This document shows, in pieces, positions 35,440 through 44,045 of a stretch of DNA of 60,458 nucleotides. Below the pieces are notes generated by a model, which saw nothing but the letters and a program-made list of their open reading frames with translations, made no database searches and had not been told where the DNA came from. The DNA comes from an uncultured bacterium. Lineage in GTDB: Bacteria > Cyanobacteriota > Vampirovibrionia > Gastranaerophilales > Gastranaerophilaceae. A program made the translations under genes and the position numbers. The stretch is taken from NCBI GenBank assembly GCA_949300515.1, contig CASGEP010000004.1, forward strand, positions 1-60,458, in the 5' to 3' direction. Numbering within the stretch: the first letter of the stretch is position 1; each line of letters opens with the position of its first letter.

Positions 35440-36093
35440 ATGCAAGCAAGACGAGCTTCAAGAGAGCTGGCACTGATATTATTTTCACAACTTGAAAAAA
35501 ATCTTGAAAAATACAGCGGCAATGATTTTGAAAAAATTGTCTTAAAGTCTGTAAGGACGCTCATAAGTTCATCTCAAGAGGAGCTTAACCTCGCGACGAG
35601 CGGATTAAGCGATGTCGCACAGTTTATTGAGGAATATGAAAATAATCATCCCGAAAACCTGAAACGCCCTATTGATGCGCACAATGTCCCCGTACAAATC
35701 CCTCTTACAAGCGATATGTCAGGAAGAATAAAAACAGTACTCTCCGTTTGCGACAAAGCTCTAAATGCGCTTGAAATTGCGGAGCTGAGCACACTTTCAC
35801 AAAAAGAGGACGTGAGGGACTATGTAAATAAAATTGCCCTGACTTTTAAAGAGAAAAAACAAGACATTGACAAAATAATCAAAGAATTGGCTTTTGGCTG
35901 GGATATTGACAGGCTTTTTAAAATAGACAAAGACATTTTAAGAATATCAATTATTGAGCTTTTGTTTTTAAAAGATGCGCCGCACAAGGTTGTAATAGAT
36001 GAGGCACTTGAACTTGCAAAAAAATACTCGACTGATGATTCACCCTCTTTTATAAACGGTATCCTTGCAAAAGTGGTTGAGAGATATGTTTAA
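35440..36093 (+). CDS. nusB: Transcription antitermination factor NusB
   Basis: The 217-aa protein starts ARRASRELALILFSQLEKN and ends in the conserved LRISIIELLFLKDAPHKVVIDEALELAKKYSTDDSPSFINGILAKV. NusB with NusE binds boxA RNA in rRNA antitermination and helps rRNA folding. It is much longer than the 139-aa E. coli protein because of an insert between these ends, the form found in cyanobacteria. Its last 8 bp overlap the start of ftsY. Confidence 0.93.
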   Translation: MQARRASRELALILFSQLEKNLEKYSGNDFEKIVLKSVRTLISSSQEELNLATSGLSDVAQFIEEYENNHPENLKRPIDAHNVPVQIPLTSDMSGRIKTVLSVCDKALNALEIAELSTLSQKEDVRDYVNKIALTFKEKKQDIDKIIKELAFGWDIDRLFKIDKDILRISIIELLFLKDAPHKVVIDEALELAKKYSTDDSPSFINGILAKVVERYV

Positions 36094-37027
36094 TTTTTTT
36101 AAAAAAAAAGATGAGAATAAAAACATTATATCAAGCGGGTTTGAGGCGCTAAAAAGTGCTCTTTCAAAAACTTCAAAAGCGCTCGTTGATAACGTTGTAG
36201 ATGCTGCATCCGCCGGCGGAGAGATTGACGAGTTCGTACTCGATGACATAGAAACAATGCTCATAAAGGCTGATTTGGGTGTAGACTTGAGTGTTGAAAT
36301 AGTTGAGAAAATAAAAGCCAAAAAGCTTAAATCCTCCGAACTCAAGGCTTTTTTGCGCGAGGAATTTGAAAATATACTTGATATGGCAGGCTCAAACGAA
36401 CTTGTATACCATAACGACAGGCTGAATATATACTTCGTCGCAGGTGTAAACGGAGCCGGCAAAACTACCCTTATCGGCAAACTTGCAAAGAAATTTAAGG
36501 ACTCGGGCAAAAAAGTTTTACTTGCAGCGGGCGACACTTTTCGCGCGGCTGCGGAAGAACAGCTTGAAATATGGGCTAAAAGAGCGGATGTTGAAATAGT
36601 AAGGCGGGATAAAGCAGACAGCGCAAGCGTTGTATATGAAGCAATCGAGCGCGCCAAGGCCGAAAATTACGACATAATAATTGTTGACACCGCGGGCAGG
36701 CTGCAAAACAAATTCAACCTCATTGAAGAACTGAAAAAAATTAAAAACGTAATCAATAAAAATGCGCCGGACTCACTCAGCGAGTGCATACTGGTGCTTG
36801 ATGCAAATTTGGGGCAAAACGGGCTTTCGCAGGCAAAAGTTTTTAAAGAAGCTCTGAACTTAACTTCCGTTGCCATAACAAAACTTGACGGCTCGGCAAA
36901 AGGCGGAATAATTTTTGCAATCGCAAAAGAATTCGCCCTTCCCGCAAAGCTAATCGGCATTGGCGAAAAGAGCGAAGATCTTAAAAACTTTGATAAAAAG
37001 GAATTTATTGAAGCTATTTTCAGCTAG
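36086..37027 (+). CDS. ftsY: Signal recognition particle receptor FtsY
   Basis: The 313-aa SRP GTPase docks ribosome-nascent chains at the membrane. After an N domain (residues about 10-95) come the G motifs: GVNGAGKTTLIGKLA (G1) near residue 120, GDTFRAAAEEQL, DTAGRLQNKFNL (G3), and TKLDGSAKGG (G4 region) near 268. The acidic A domain of E. coli FtsY is missing and replaced by a short amphipathic start, MFNFFKKKDENK, likely a membrane anchor. I choose ATG 36086 over a TTG at 36065 because it matches that family N-terminus. Confidence 0.95.
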   Translation: MFNFFKKKDENKNIISSGFEALKSALSKTSKALVDNVVDAASAGGEIDEFVLDDIETMLIKADLGVDLSVEIVEKIKAKKLKSSELKAFLREEFENILDMAGSNELVYHNDRLNIYFVAGVNGAGKTTLIGKLAKKFKDSGKKVLLAAGDTFRAAAEEQLEIWAKRADVEIVRRDKADSASVVYEAIERAKAENYDIIIVDTAGRLQNKFNLIEELKKIKNVINKNAPDSLSECILVLDANLGQNGLSQAKVFKEALNLTSVAITKLDGSAKGGIIFAIAKEFALPAKLIGIGEKSEDLKNFDKKEFIEAIFS

Positions 37028-37036
37028 CTAAACTTT

Positions 37037-37948
37037 TTACCAGCCCAGATAATCAATAAAAAGCTGATCGAAAAAGTCGGGCTTATCGCTGTCCGGGGCG
37101 GTAATAACGATGGGTTTGAGTTTGAACGGCTCGCGGGGACGGGTGTCTATGTAGCGTCTTTTTAAACTTTTTGGTTTTGCAAAAAACCTGTCCGTATTAT
37201 TTAGAAGGTAGTGCAGCATTTCTGCGGAGCCGCCCTGACGCGCAAGCTCGGTAGAATATTTTGAAAATCTTGAGCGGTACATAATGCTGTCGTTTTCTTT
37301 TTTTGAAATTTTTCTCTTAATTGTCCTTGCACTCTCGTCGCTGTAGATAGTCGTTGCAAAATCTCTTATGTCTGCCCTGTCCTCAATATCATAATCATAT
37401 TTTTTCTTTGCATAAACGATCATGGCACGCGCCATATCATCCTTTACGTATTGTTTTACATATGGAATACGGTGCTGTTCGTCCAATCTCAATATATCTC
37501 TTTTGAAATATTTTTTTAAGTCCGCACCCTCGGGGCCGTTGCTCTCATCCCAGAGCTTTTCCAAAATCATTACAAACTCTTCTTCACTCGGGTAAAATAC
37601 ACCGCCGTTATCGTGAGCATAACTTGAAGATGCATTGCAGCACAACAGGAAAAAGTCTTTCATACAGTTATCAAAACTTGCATGTGTAGGCATTTTATAG
37701 CCTGAGGCATAAGAGTAAGGGTTTGCATACAAAGTCAGACAGGATGTAATACCGTCCGCACCTTCGTCAATGACATCCTGACGCAAATCTTCTTTATTAT
37801 CCGTACCCGTAAATGCGGGTGCCGATTTAACAAAAACATCTTGTGCGCTTGCAAAATTACTTTTTGCCGGGGAATTTTTCTGCGCAAATACTCCCCCCAA
37901 AAGGGCATTTTTAACGGGGATGCCTGCAACGATAAAATTAACCTTCAT
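37037..37948 (-). CDS. Hypothetical protein with FTG motif
   Basis: The 303-aa protein is soluble-looking and not recognised. It begins MKVNFIVAGIPVKN, has the motif PAFTGT at residues 44-49, and then a helical region with conserved-looking DMARAMIVYAKKKYDYD near 165. The N-terminus resembles the 119-aa protein at 9541. The start is ATG 37948 behind AAGGAT; a TTG two codons upstream is less likely. It converges with ftsY, 9 bp away. Function unknown. Confidence 0.72.
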   Translation of the reverse strand: MKVNFIVAGIPVKNALLGGVFAQKNSPAKSNFASAQDVFVKSAPAFTGTDNKEDLRQDVIDEGADGITSCLTLYANPYSYASGYKMPTHASFDNCMKDFFLLCCNASSSYAHDNGGVFYPSEEEFVMILEKLWDESNGPEGADLKKYFKRDILRLDEQHRIPYVKQYVKDDMARAMIVYAKKKYDYDIEDRADIRDFATTIYSDESARTIKRKISKKENDSIMYRSRFSKYSTELARQGGSAEMLHYLLNNTDRFFAKPKSLKRRYIDTRPREPFKLKPIVITAPDSDKPDFFDQLFIDYLGW

Positions 37949-38050
37949 TCTCAAAAATCCTTCTTCGTGTTTGGCAATAAACTAATATAGCTTGATTTTA
38001 ACAGGAATTAAAAAAATATACAATTATATTTGTCAAGCTTTTAACAAAAG

Positions 38051-39685
38051 TTAAGATTTCAAAAGCTCTTTCGCAAACGACACGGAAATACTGTTGACCT
38101 CACCCGAGGCAAGCGCCGCAATGGCTTCGAGCTTTTCTTTTTCGTCCGTGAGTTTTTTTGCGCACACTTTTGTTGCGCCATCCTGACTTTTTGAGATGTA
38201 AAAATGCGCATTTGCGCGGGCGGCAATTATCGGCTGGTGAGTAATTGCAAAAACCTGAATATCTTCGGAAAGTTTTGCAATTTCGTCGGCAACCGCACCC
38301 GAAGCTTTTCCCGACACACCCGTATCAATTTCATCAAAAATTACGGTTGAAACCATGTCAACTTTTGCAAATACCGTCTTGATTGCAAGCATTACGCGGG
38401 AAATTTCCCCGCCCGAGGCTACTTTTGCAAGCGGTGCAAGCGCTGTGGACACGTTTGTCGAAATTAAAAATTCAACATCGTCAATCCCTTTTATATCGGG
38501 CTGTTTCTCTTTTATCCGTATTTCAAACTCAGCCTTTGACAGCTCCAGCTTTCTCAGCTCGCAAACTATCATGTCGGAAAGTTCCCGAGCCTTCTTATGT
38601 CTTGTTTCGGAGAGTTTTTTATAAAGCGACTCAATTTCTTTTTCAAGCTGTGCTTTTTTAAGTTCAAGCTCATCAAAAGAAGAAAAATCACTCTCTATTT
38701 CACTCAACCTGCGCCCGAGGTTTTCTCTTGCCTCAAAAACATCGCCGTATTTGCGTTTTAATTTTAATATCAAGGATAATCTTTCATTAATTTCGTTTAA
38801 TCTCTGCGGATTGTCCTCGAGATTTTGCGAATATTCCCTCAGAAAACCGCTGCAAAATTTCAGATTTTCATGCGCCTCGATAAACGCATTTTGCACTTCC
38901 TCCAATTTTTTGTCGCAATCCGCCGCGCCGCAGAGTGCAGCCTTCATTTTAGACAGGGCGTCGCACACTCCGTCATCGCCCCCGAGAGAATAGTAAAGGC
39001 TGTATGTTGTTTCTTTTAAGGATTGAATGTTTGATAAAACATCAAGCTCGCCATTCAGCGCTTCTTCCTCGCCTTCAAAGATTGCCGCGGAGTCAAGCTC
39101 ATTAATTTGAAATTTTAAAAAGTCTGTTTCCTGAAGATTTTTTGAATTATTTTCCTTAAGTTGTGCAAGTTTTTTTGATACATCCGAAAATTCTCTGTAA
39201 TTTTTCTCGTACTCCGAAAGGTTTTTGGAAAAACTGCTGTCCGAGTTTTTACAGTACGCGTCAAGAAGCTCTATGTGGTATTTTGGCAAAACATAAGTAT
39301 AGCTTTGATTTTGAGAGTGAATATCAAGCAGATGTTCTCTTAGTTCTTTTATTGTTTCAAGATTTACAAGGGCGCCGTTGAGCCTTATTTTTTGGGAATT
39401 AAGACCGATTTCGCGCGAGATAACCGTTTCTGGCGCAAGGTCAAAGTCTTTCAGATTGTTCAAATCTTTTTTTGAGTGCAAAAAAGTTATTTCAATGAGT
39501 GCGGGTTTATCTTTGTTAAAAATTACGTCTTTTTGCACCCTTGCGCCCATAACAGTGTCAATCGCCTTTAATATAATACTTTTGCCCGCGCCCGTTTCGC
39601 CCGTCAAAACATTAAAACCGTTTTCAAATTCCAAAAACAGTTCATCAATCAGTATAAAATTTTTAATTAATATAGATTTAATCAT
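38051..39685 (-). CDS. recN: DNA repair protein RecN
   Basis: The 544-aa SMC-like ATPase tethers broken DNA ends for recombination. Walker A is GETGAGKSIILKAI near residue 30, the N-terminus LIKNFILIDELFLEFENGFNVLTG is typical, a coiled coil covers about 150-390, and the signature LAPLAKVASGGEISRVMLAIK and Walker B VIFDEIDTGVSG are near 420-465. In many bacteria recN is SOS-induced, but no LexA-type box is seen upstream: it is coupled (TAATG) to nadK. Confidence 0.96.
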   Translation of the reverse strand: MIKSILIKNFILIDELFLEFENGFNVLTGETGAGKSIILKAIDTVMGARVQKDVIFNKDKPALIEITFLHSKKDLNNLKDFDLAPETVISREIGLNSQKIRLNGALVNLETIKELREHLLDIHSQNQSYTYVLPKYHIELLDAYCKNSDSSFSKNLSEYEKNYREFSDVSKKLAQLKENNSKNLQETDFLKFQINELDSAAIFEGEEEALNGELDVLSNIQSLKETTYSLYYSLGGDDGVCDALSKMKAALCGAADCDKKLEEVQNAFIEAHENLKFCSGFLREYSQNLEDNPQRLNEINERLSLILKLKRKYGDVFEARENLGRRLSEIESDFSSFDELELKKAQLEKEIESLYKKLSETRHKKARELSDMIVCELRKLELSKAEFEIRIKEKQPDIKGIDDVEFLISTNVSTALAPLAKVASGGEISRVMLAIKTVFAKVDMVSTVIFDEIDTGVSGKASGAVADEIAKLSEDIQVFAITHQPIIAARANAHFYISKSQDGATKVCAKKLTDEKEKLEAIAALASGEVNSISVSFAKELLKS

Positions 39686-40488
39686 TACTTATTCGGAGCC
39701 ATCCCCCAGTGGAGTTTTTCTCTTAAAATATCATAAAAATGATTTTTGTTGTCGTTTAACAATAAAAGTCTGGCATATTTTGTGTGTTTTTCAACACAAA
39801 TTTCATTTTTTATAATCCTTGCATCCTGCCCGTCGGCTGTAATTTTAAAGTCTTTCGGAGCTTCAAGAGTGGTTATTTTAATGTATTCATTCGACGGAAT
39901 AACAATCGGGCGCGCATTTAGAGTATGCGGACATATCGGAACAATTACAAAACATTCGATATTGGGCGCGATTATCGGTCCGCCCGCAGAGAGCGCATAG
40001 GCGCTTGAGCCTGTCGGGGTAGAGATAATGAGCCCGTCCGCAAGGTAAGAGCAGAGTTTTATACCGTTTATGTATAAGTTCAGAGTTGAAGTCCTTGAAA
40101 AAGCAGCGCCCCTTATTACCATATCATTCAGCGCAACAGCGCCCGTGGTGTGGCATTTGAGCATAATACGCTTTTCTACTCTAAAATCGCCCGATTTAAT
40201 TTTGTTTATGACGTTATCTACTTCACTTGGCAGCGCCTGTGCCAAAAACCCCAGACGCCCCATGTTAAAACCAAAAATAGGGGTATCGCTTTCACAGTAT
40301 TTTCTTGCACACTTCAATAACGTGCCGTCCCCGCCCACAACAATTACAAAGTCGGGACCCTGAGGCATATCATCCAGCGTGTGAATTTTTGAGTTTTCAA
40401 GTTTATCGGCGATTTTTTTTGAAAACTCGCGCGAACCTTCTATTTCAGGATTGTAAATAATTGCAGTATTTTTAAGATTTAATTCCAT
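39685..40488 (-). CDS. nadK: NAD kinase
   Basis: The 267-aa enzyme phosphorylates NAD to NADP. VVGGDGTLLKCAR is the conserved GGDG motif near residue 50; FGFNMGRLGFLAQ and LADGLIISTPTGSSAYALSAGGPII with the NE/D-type nucleotide site are also present. The length is slightly below average. It lies between yajQ (1-bp gap) and recN (1-bp overlap), a nadK-recN order common in bacteria. Confidence 0.95.
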   Translation of the reverse strand: MELNLKNTAIIYNPEIEGSREFSKKIADKLENSKIHTLDDMPQGPDFVIVVGGDGTLLKCARKYCESDTPIFGFNMGRLGFLAQALPSEVDNVINKIKSGDFRVEKRIMLKCHTTGAVALNDMVIRGAAFSRTSTLNLYINGIKLCSYLADGLIISTPTGSSAYALSAGGPIIAPNIECFVIVPICPHTLNARPIVIPSNEYIKITTLEAPKDFKITADGQDARIIKNEICVEKHTKYARLLLLNDNKNHFYDILREKLHWGMAPNK

Positions 40489-40489
40489 A

Positions 40490-40990
40490 TTACCTGTAGT
40501 TTGTGAATTGGAGCGGTATATTAAAACTGTCCTCTTTTTCTCTTAAAAGTTTTATGACATCTTGAAGATCGTCTTTGCTCTTGCCGCTGACACGCACCTG
40601 CTCGCCCTGAATTGAGGCTTGCACCTTGAGTTTTGAGTCTTTTATTGCGGCGGTGATTTTCTTTGCAAGCTCCTGTGACAGACCTTTTTTAAGATTAAAA
40701 ACCTGTCTTACATTTCCGCCCAAAGCTGCCTCGGGCGCCTGAGCATCAAGGATTTTGATACTCAAATTTCTTTTTATCATCTTTGTTTGCAAAATATCCA
40801 GAATGTTTCTTAATTTTAAATCATCGCTTGTCGTAATTGTGATTGTTTTATCGGAATCAAGAGTAATATCGGAATTTGAGCCTTTAAGGTCAAACCTTGA
40901 ATTCAGCTCTCTTTTAACCTGATCAACAGCATTTACCAGCTCTTGTTTGTCGAATTCCGAAACAACATCAAAACTGCAGTCTTTTGCCAT
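40490..40990 (-). CDS. YajQ family cyclic di-GMP-binding protein
   Basis: The 166-aa protein matches UPF0234/YajQ: CSFDVVSEFDKQELVNAVDQVKRELNSRFDLKGS at the start and the C-terminal SKDDLQDVIKLLREKEDSFNIPLQFTNYR. It consists of two ferredoxin-like RNA-binding-type folds. Some homologues bind cyclic di-GMP and act as transcription co-regulators, others bind tRNA or nucleotides. AAGGAG lies upstream, immediately after the rpsU terminator. Confidence 0.92.
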   Translation of the reverse strand: MAKDCSFDVVSEFDKQELVNAVDQVKRELNSRFDLKGSNSDITLDSDKTITITTSDDLKLRNILDILQTKMIKRNLSIKILDAQAPEAALGGNVRQVFNLKKGLSQELAKKITAAIKDSKLKVQASIQGEQVRVSGKSKDDLQDVIKLLREKEDSFNIPLQFTNYR

Positions 40991-41002
40991 ATTTTACTCC
41001 TT

Positions 41003-41031
41003 TTTAAAAAAGGGGATTTTTAATCCCCTTT
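41003..41031 (-). terminator. Intrinsic terminator of rpsU
   Basis: On the minus strand AAAGGGGATT pairs with AATCCCCTTT across a 3-base loop and runs into TTTTTT. It ends just before the yajQ ribosome-binding site, so readthrough would supply the yajQ-nadK-recN genes. Confidence 0.85.
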
Positions 41032-41043
41032 GATTTATACATA

Positions 41044-41217
41044 TTAAACGCGTCTTTTGCGTGCAGCTTCAGACTTGCGTTTTTTCTTTACAGAAGGCTT
41101 TTCATACCTTTCTCTGCGCTTAATTTCCGATAAAATACCGGCTTTTTGGATTTTCTTTTTAAATCTTTTAAGTGCGCTTTCAATACTTTCGTTCTCGCGA
41201 ACTCTTACCTCAGGCAT
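41044..41217 (-). CDS. rpsU: 30S ribosomal protein S21
   Basis: The 57-aa, very basic protein is S21: [41 protein letters not shown] followed by a Lys/Arg tail. S21 binds near the anti-Shine-Dalgarno end of 16S rRNA and helps initiation. I start at ATG 41217, which follows a perfect GAAGGAGGTG site; the frame is open further upstream but is not S21-like. The presence of S21 and strong Shine-Dalgarno sites is relevant to the mixture with leaderless genes here. Confidence 0.95.
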   Translation of the reverse strand: MPEVRVRENESIESALKRFKKKIQKAGILSEIKRRERYEKPSVKKKRKSEAARKRRV

Positions 41218-41302
41218 ATTTTCACCTCCTTCTTCTTCTTTTAGCTTACTATGGCTTAAATATAGCATGGGCGTACATTAACGTCAAGTACAGAGGCGCA
41301 TT

Positions 41303-42676
41303 TTAAAGCTGTTTTGTTACAAGCGCAAAAATATCATTGAACACCACATATATCATAAGAAGTATTAAAAGGGTGAAAAAGACTCTTGATACACCTTCTA
41401 CGATTTTTTCATCCAATTCCCTGCCCACAACTTTTTCAAGCGCCAAAAACATTAAATGCCCGCCATCAAGCGCCGGTATAGGCAAAAGATTGATTATCGC
41501 AAGGTCGATGCTTATTATGGCACTCAACAAAAACCCCTTGAGCATTCCGTAGTTTTCTATTATGTCCCCGCCGACTTTTGTAATCGCGACAATTCCGTGC
41601 ATATCGCTCAGCGGAATTTTACCGCTTACAAGCTGCCAGAGCCCCAGAAGCATAAGTTTTGTATTTACGACAAGATAATCCCAGGAATGCGTTATAACCT
41701 CAAGGGGATTGTTAACGGGGATAAAAATCTCATTTGCTTCGAGTTTTACACCCAGAAGCCCGTCTTTTGAAGTTTTTAAATTATCAAAAGCGAGTTGTTT
41801 GCCATCCCTTAAAACAGTAATACTCAAGGGCTTGTAACTGTCAGAGAGTGCATAGGCAACATCATTCAAATTGTATTCTTTATCCGCCGTGAACTCTTTT
41901 TTCCCGTCAAGCAGAGTGCTTAGCGCCTTTTGCTCTTTTGTAAGTTCAATTTCATCCGTTTCGTATTTTTCTATGCCTATTAAAACATTGTTGCTGACTT
42001 TTACCTGAGCCTCGGGTGTCATTTGCGGAAGTTTAATTTTTTCCCCCGTTTTTATTTTATCTTGGATATTCGGATTAAGCTTTTTTAGTTCCGAAAGTTT
42101 GTTTTCAAAAATATCCGAGGAAACAAGCCCATCGAAGAATTTACTTTTTTGAACAAGGAAAATAAACTGATAAGAGTTTATAATATTTGAACCGTTTACG
42201 CTGACTATCTTATCTCCCGGTTTTAGTCCCGAGTCCGCTATGTTTGATTTAACCTCGGGGGCAAAGTCTTTTATATATACATCGTATTTGCTGCTTGGCA
42301 GTTTATGATAATAAGCCGCGCAAAACATTACAAGAAAAAGCGCGAACACGACGTTTGCAAAAACGCCCGCCGAAACAACAACGGCTTTTTGCCAGGGTTT
42401 TTTGTTTTTGAAGCGTTTTGGAGAATCGGGCGGGAGGTCCTTTGTGTCCTCGTTTTCTTCGTCATCATCCGGAAAAGAAACGTAGCCGCCGAGCAGAAAA
42501 GCGTGGACGGTTATTTTTGTGTCGCCGCATTTTGTTTCATAAAGTATCGGACCGATGGGAAGCCCCAGACCGAAGTGTGAAACCTGAATACCGAAAGCGC
42601 GTGCCGCCAGATAGTGTCCCAGCTCATGCACCAGAACCAAAAGGCTTATTAAAATTAACATTATTACGATATTCAT
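41303..42676 (-). CDS. rseP: Site-2 metalloprotease RseP (M50 family)
   Basis: The 457-aa inner-membrane zinc protease cleaves substrates inside the membrane, classically anti-sigma factors. HExxH is at residues 17-21 (LVHELGHYLAA), one or two PDZ-like regions (about 130-320), and the third zinc ligand motif NLLPIPALDGGHL near residue 385. Four hydrophobic helices are present. It is 2 bp downstream of the coiled-coil protein gene at 42679 and probably depends on its translation. A zinc-finger/TonB-like membrane protein at 30597 is a conceivable substrate, purely by analogy. Confidence 0.93.
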   Translation of the reverse strand: MNIVIMLILISLLVLVHELGHYLAARAFGIQVSHFGLGLPIGPILYETKCGDTKITVHAFLLGGYVSFPDDDEENEDTKDLPPDSPKRFKNKKPWQKAVVVSAGVFANVVFALFLVMFCAAYYHKLPSSKYDVYIKDFAPEVKSNIADSGLKPGDKIVSVNGSNIINSYQFIFLVQKSKFFDGLVSSDIFENKLSELKKLNPNIQDKIKTGEKIKLPQMTPEAQVKVSNNVLIGIEKYETDEIELTKEQKALSTLLDGKKEFTADKEYNLNDVAYALSDSYKPLSITVLRDGKQLAFDNLKTSKDGLLGVKLEANEIFIPVNNPLEVITHSWDYLVVNTKLMLLGLWQLVSGKIPLSDMHGIVAITKVGGDIIENYGMLKGFLLSAIISIDLAIINLLPIPALDGGHLMFLALEKVVGRELDEKIVEGVSRVFFTLLILLMIYVVFNDIFALVTKQL

Positions 42677-42678
42677 GG

Positions 42679-43908
42679 TTAGCTTCTTTTCTTATTCTTT
42701 TTGCGGACAAAGCGGTACAGTCCGAAAAATGTCGGCTTGTACGAGTTAAGATTTTTATTTGATTCTGCAAGTAAAAGTTTCAGTTTTTTGTTTTGCTCCT
42801 CAAGTAATTTTGCCCTGACCTCCAGTTCGCTGTATTTGCTTTGGTACTCTAAAAGCTTTGCATTGTTACCCTTTTCACCCGTTAAAAGTACCGAAACCTG
42901 CTTTGCGATTTTTTTGGCGATTGTACGGGCAATCATATTCAGGGTTTTTTCCGAAATATCGAACTTAAAAGCGTTGTCACGCTTCGCTTCAAGAACACTC
43001 AGATTGTTTCTTGCGATTTCATCGGCTATGTACTTTTGGAATTTTTCCTGAGCCTGAAGGGATTCGGAAATTAAAGCTATGTCGTCAAAATCTTCCTCAT
43101 TATCATCATTTGAAGCGGCTATTTTGCTTATCTCGTTTTTCATATGCTCGCTAAGACCCGCTTCGCTCTGCTGTGCTGCTTGCGTCTGCAGTTCTTCCGC
43201 CCCCCTGTTTGCCGCAGAGGTGCCAAATTGTAACATTTGCGGGTATGTACTTGCACTTTGCTTCTGTTCATTCTGAGAAATATTTTGATAAGGCGCAATC
43301 GGAATTGATTCGTTGTCCTCATAAGGAGTATCTGCGCCGTTTTGAACTGTTTGGCTTTGCCCGTCGACTATTATGGCATCGTCTTTTTGTTCGGCATCTG
43401 CAATATCCGATGAAATATCATCCCAGCGGTACCATTTTATACTCTCAAGCAAAGTTCTTTCAGGTTTTTTGCCCTGTGCTTCCTGAGAAACGCTCTGCTC
43501 CGTACCTGTTTGTGCGGCGTTATCGGACGCACCGGCAGGAGCTGCAGGCTCTGTCTGCATAACAACTGTTTCCTGCGCCTGTGTATTTGGTTGAGCGGGT
43601 GACTGTACGGGTGACTGTACATCAGGCTGTATATATGAATGCACAGGGGAATATACGGAAGATTGTGTGGGTGACTGTACGGGAGATTGCTCCTGTTCCT
43701 GAATTGACTCGACACTTTTCTTTAAGACGTTTTGAACAAGTATATTGTACGAGCTTACATCAAAAAATTCGTTACCGTTTTCATCTTCAAAGATGGCTTC
43801 AATCTTGTATTTTTCAAGAAACGAATCCAGAGTCAGGTAATCTACAAAGAAGCCGCTTTGCGCCAGCTTTTGTAATAAATCATTTTTACTGTAAGCTTTT
43901 AGTTCCAT
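42679..43908 (-). CDS. Low-complexity repeat and coiled-coil protein
   Basis: The 409-aa protein is not recognised. Residues 1-60 form a small folded region (YSKNDLLQKLAQSGFFVDYLTLDSFL). Residues about 70-120 are a Ser-Pro-Val-Gln repeat with a 12-bp DNA unit. The middle (to about 260) is acidic, Gln/Ser-rich and probably disordered. The C-terminal 130 residues are helical with a heptad-like stretch (SKYSELEVRAKLLEEQNKKLKLLLAES) and a basic tail. No signal peptide or membrane segment. It shares a transcript with rseP. It may be a scaffold or polar-organising protein; that is speculation. Confidence 0.75.
   Translation of the reverse strand: MELKAYSKNDLLQKLAQSGFFVDYLTLDSFLEKYKIEAIFEDENGNEFFDVSSYNILVQNVLKKSVESIQEQEQSPVQSPTQSSVYSPVHSYIQPDVQSPVQSPAQPNTQAQETVVMQTEPAAPAGASDNAAQTGTEQSVSQEAQGKKPERTLLESIKWYRWDDISSDIADAEQKDDAIIVDGQSQTVQNGADTPYEDNESIPIAPYQNISQNEQKQSASTYPQMLQFGTSAANRGAEELQTQAAQQSEAGLSEHMKNEISKIAASNDDNEEDFDDIALISESLQAQEKFQKYIADEIARNNLSVLEAKRDNAFKFDISEKTLNMIARTIAKKIAKQVSVLLTGEKGNNAKLLEYQSKYSELEVRAKLLEEQNKKLKLLLAESNKNLNSYKPTFFGLYRFVRKKNKKRS
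43596..43692 (-). repeat. 12-bp coding minisatellite
   Basis: CGGGTGACTGTA occurs in tandem at 43596-43607 and 43608-43619 and again, one base changed, at 43668-43679, with degenerate copies between. In the minus-strand reading frame it encodes Val-Gln-Ser-Pro. Copy number could vary between strains without breaking the frame. Confidence 0.75.
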
Positions 43909-43987
43909 TTAAGATGTTCCGTAACGCCAACTTATCTGATTATATATTAAACAACACGCCAAAACAATATGTAAATTAATCATTTTA

Positions 43988-44015
43988 TAAAAAAATGCCC
44001 CAAAATAAATGAGGC
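43988..44015 (-). terminator. Intrinsic terminator of the AMIN-like protein gene
   Basis: On the minus strand GCCTC (44011-44015) pairs with GGGGC (43997-44001; one G-U) and is followed by ATTTTTTT. It lies 30 bp after the stop codon of the gene ending at 44046. Confidence 0.6.
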
Positions 44016-44045
44016 TGTTGGTTGAGTATTATTAGTCATTAAAAC

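Noticed and set aside
43590-43692. Short spaced repeats that could suggest a CRISPR array
   Set aside because: The unit is 12 bp, partly tandem, in frame and encodes Val-Gln-Ser-Pro within a protein; there are no unique spacers of regular size.
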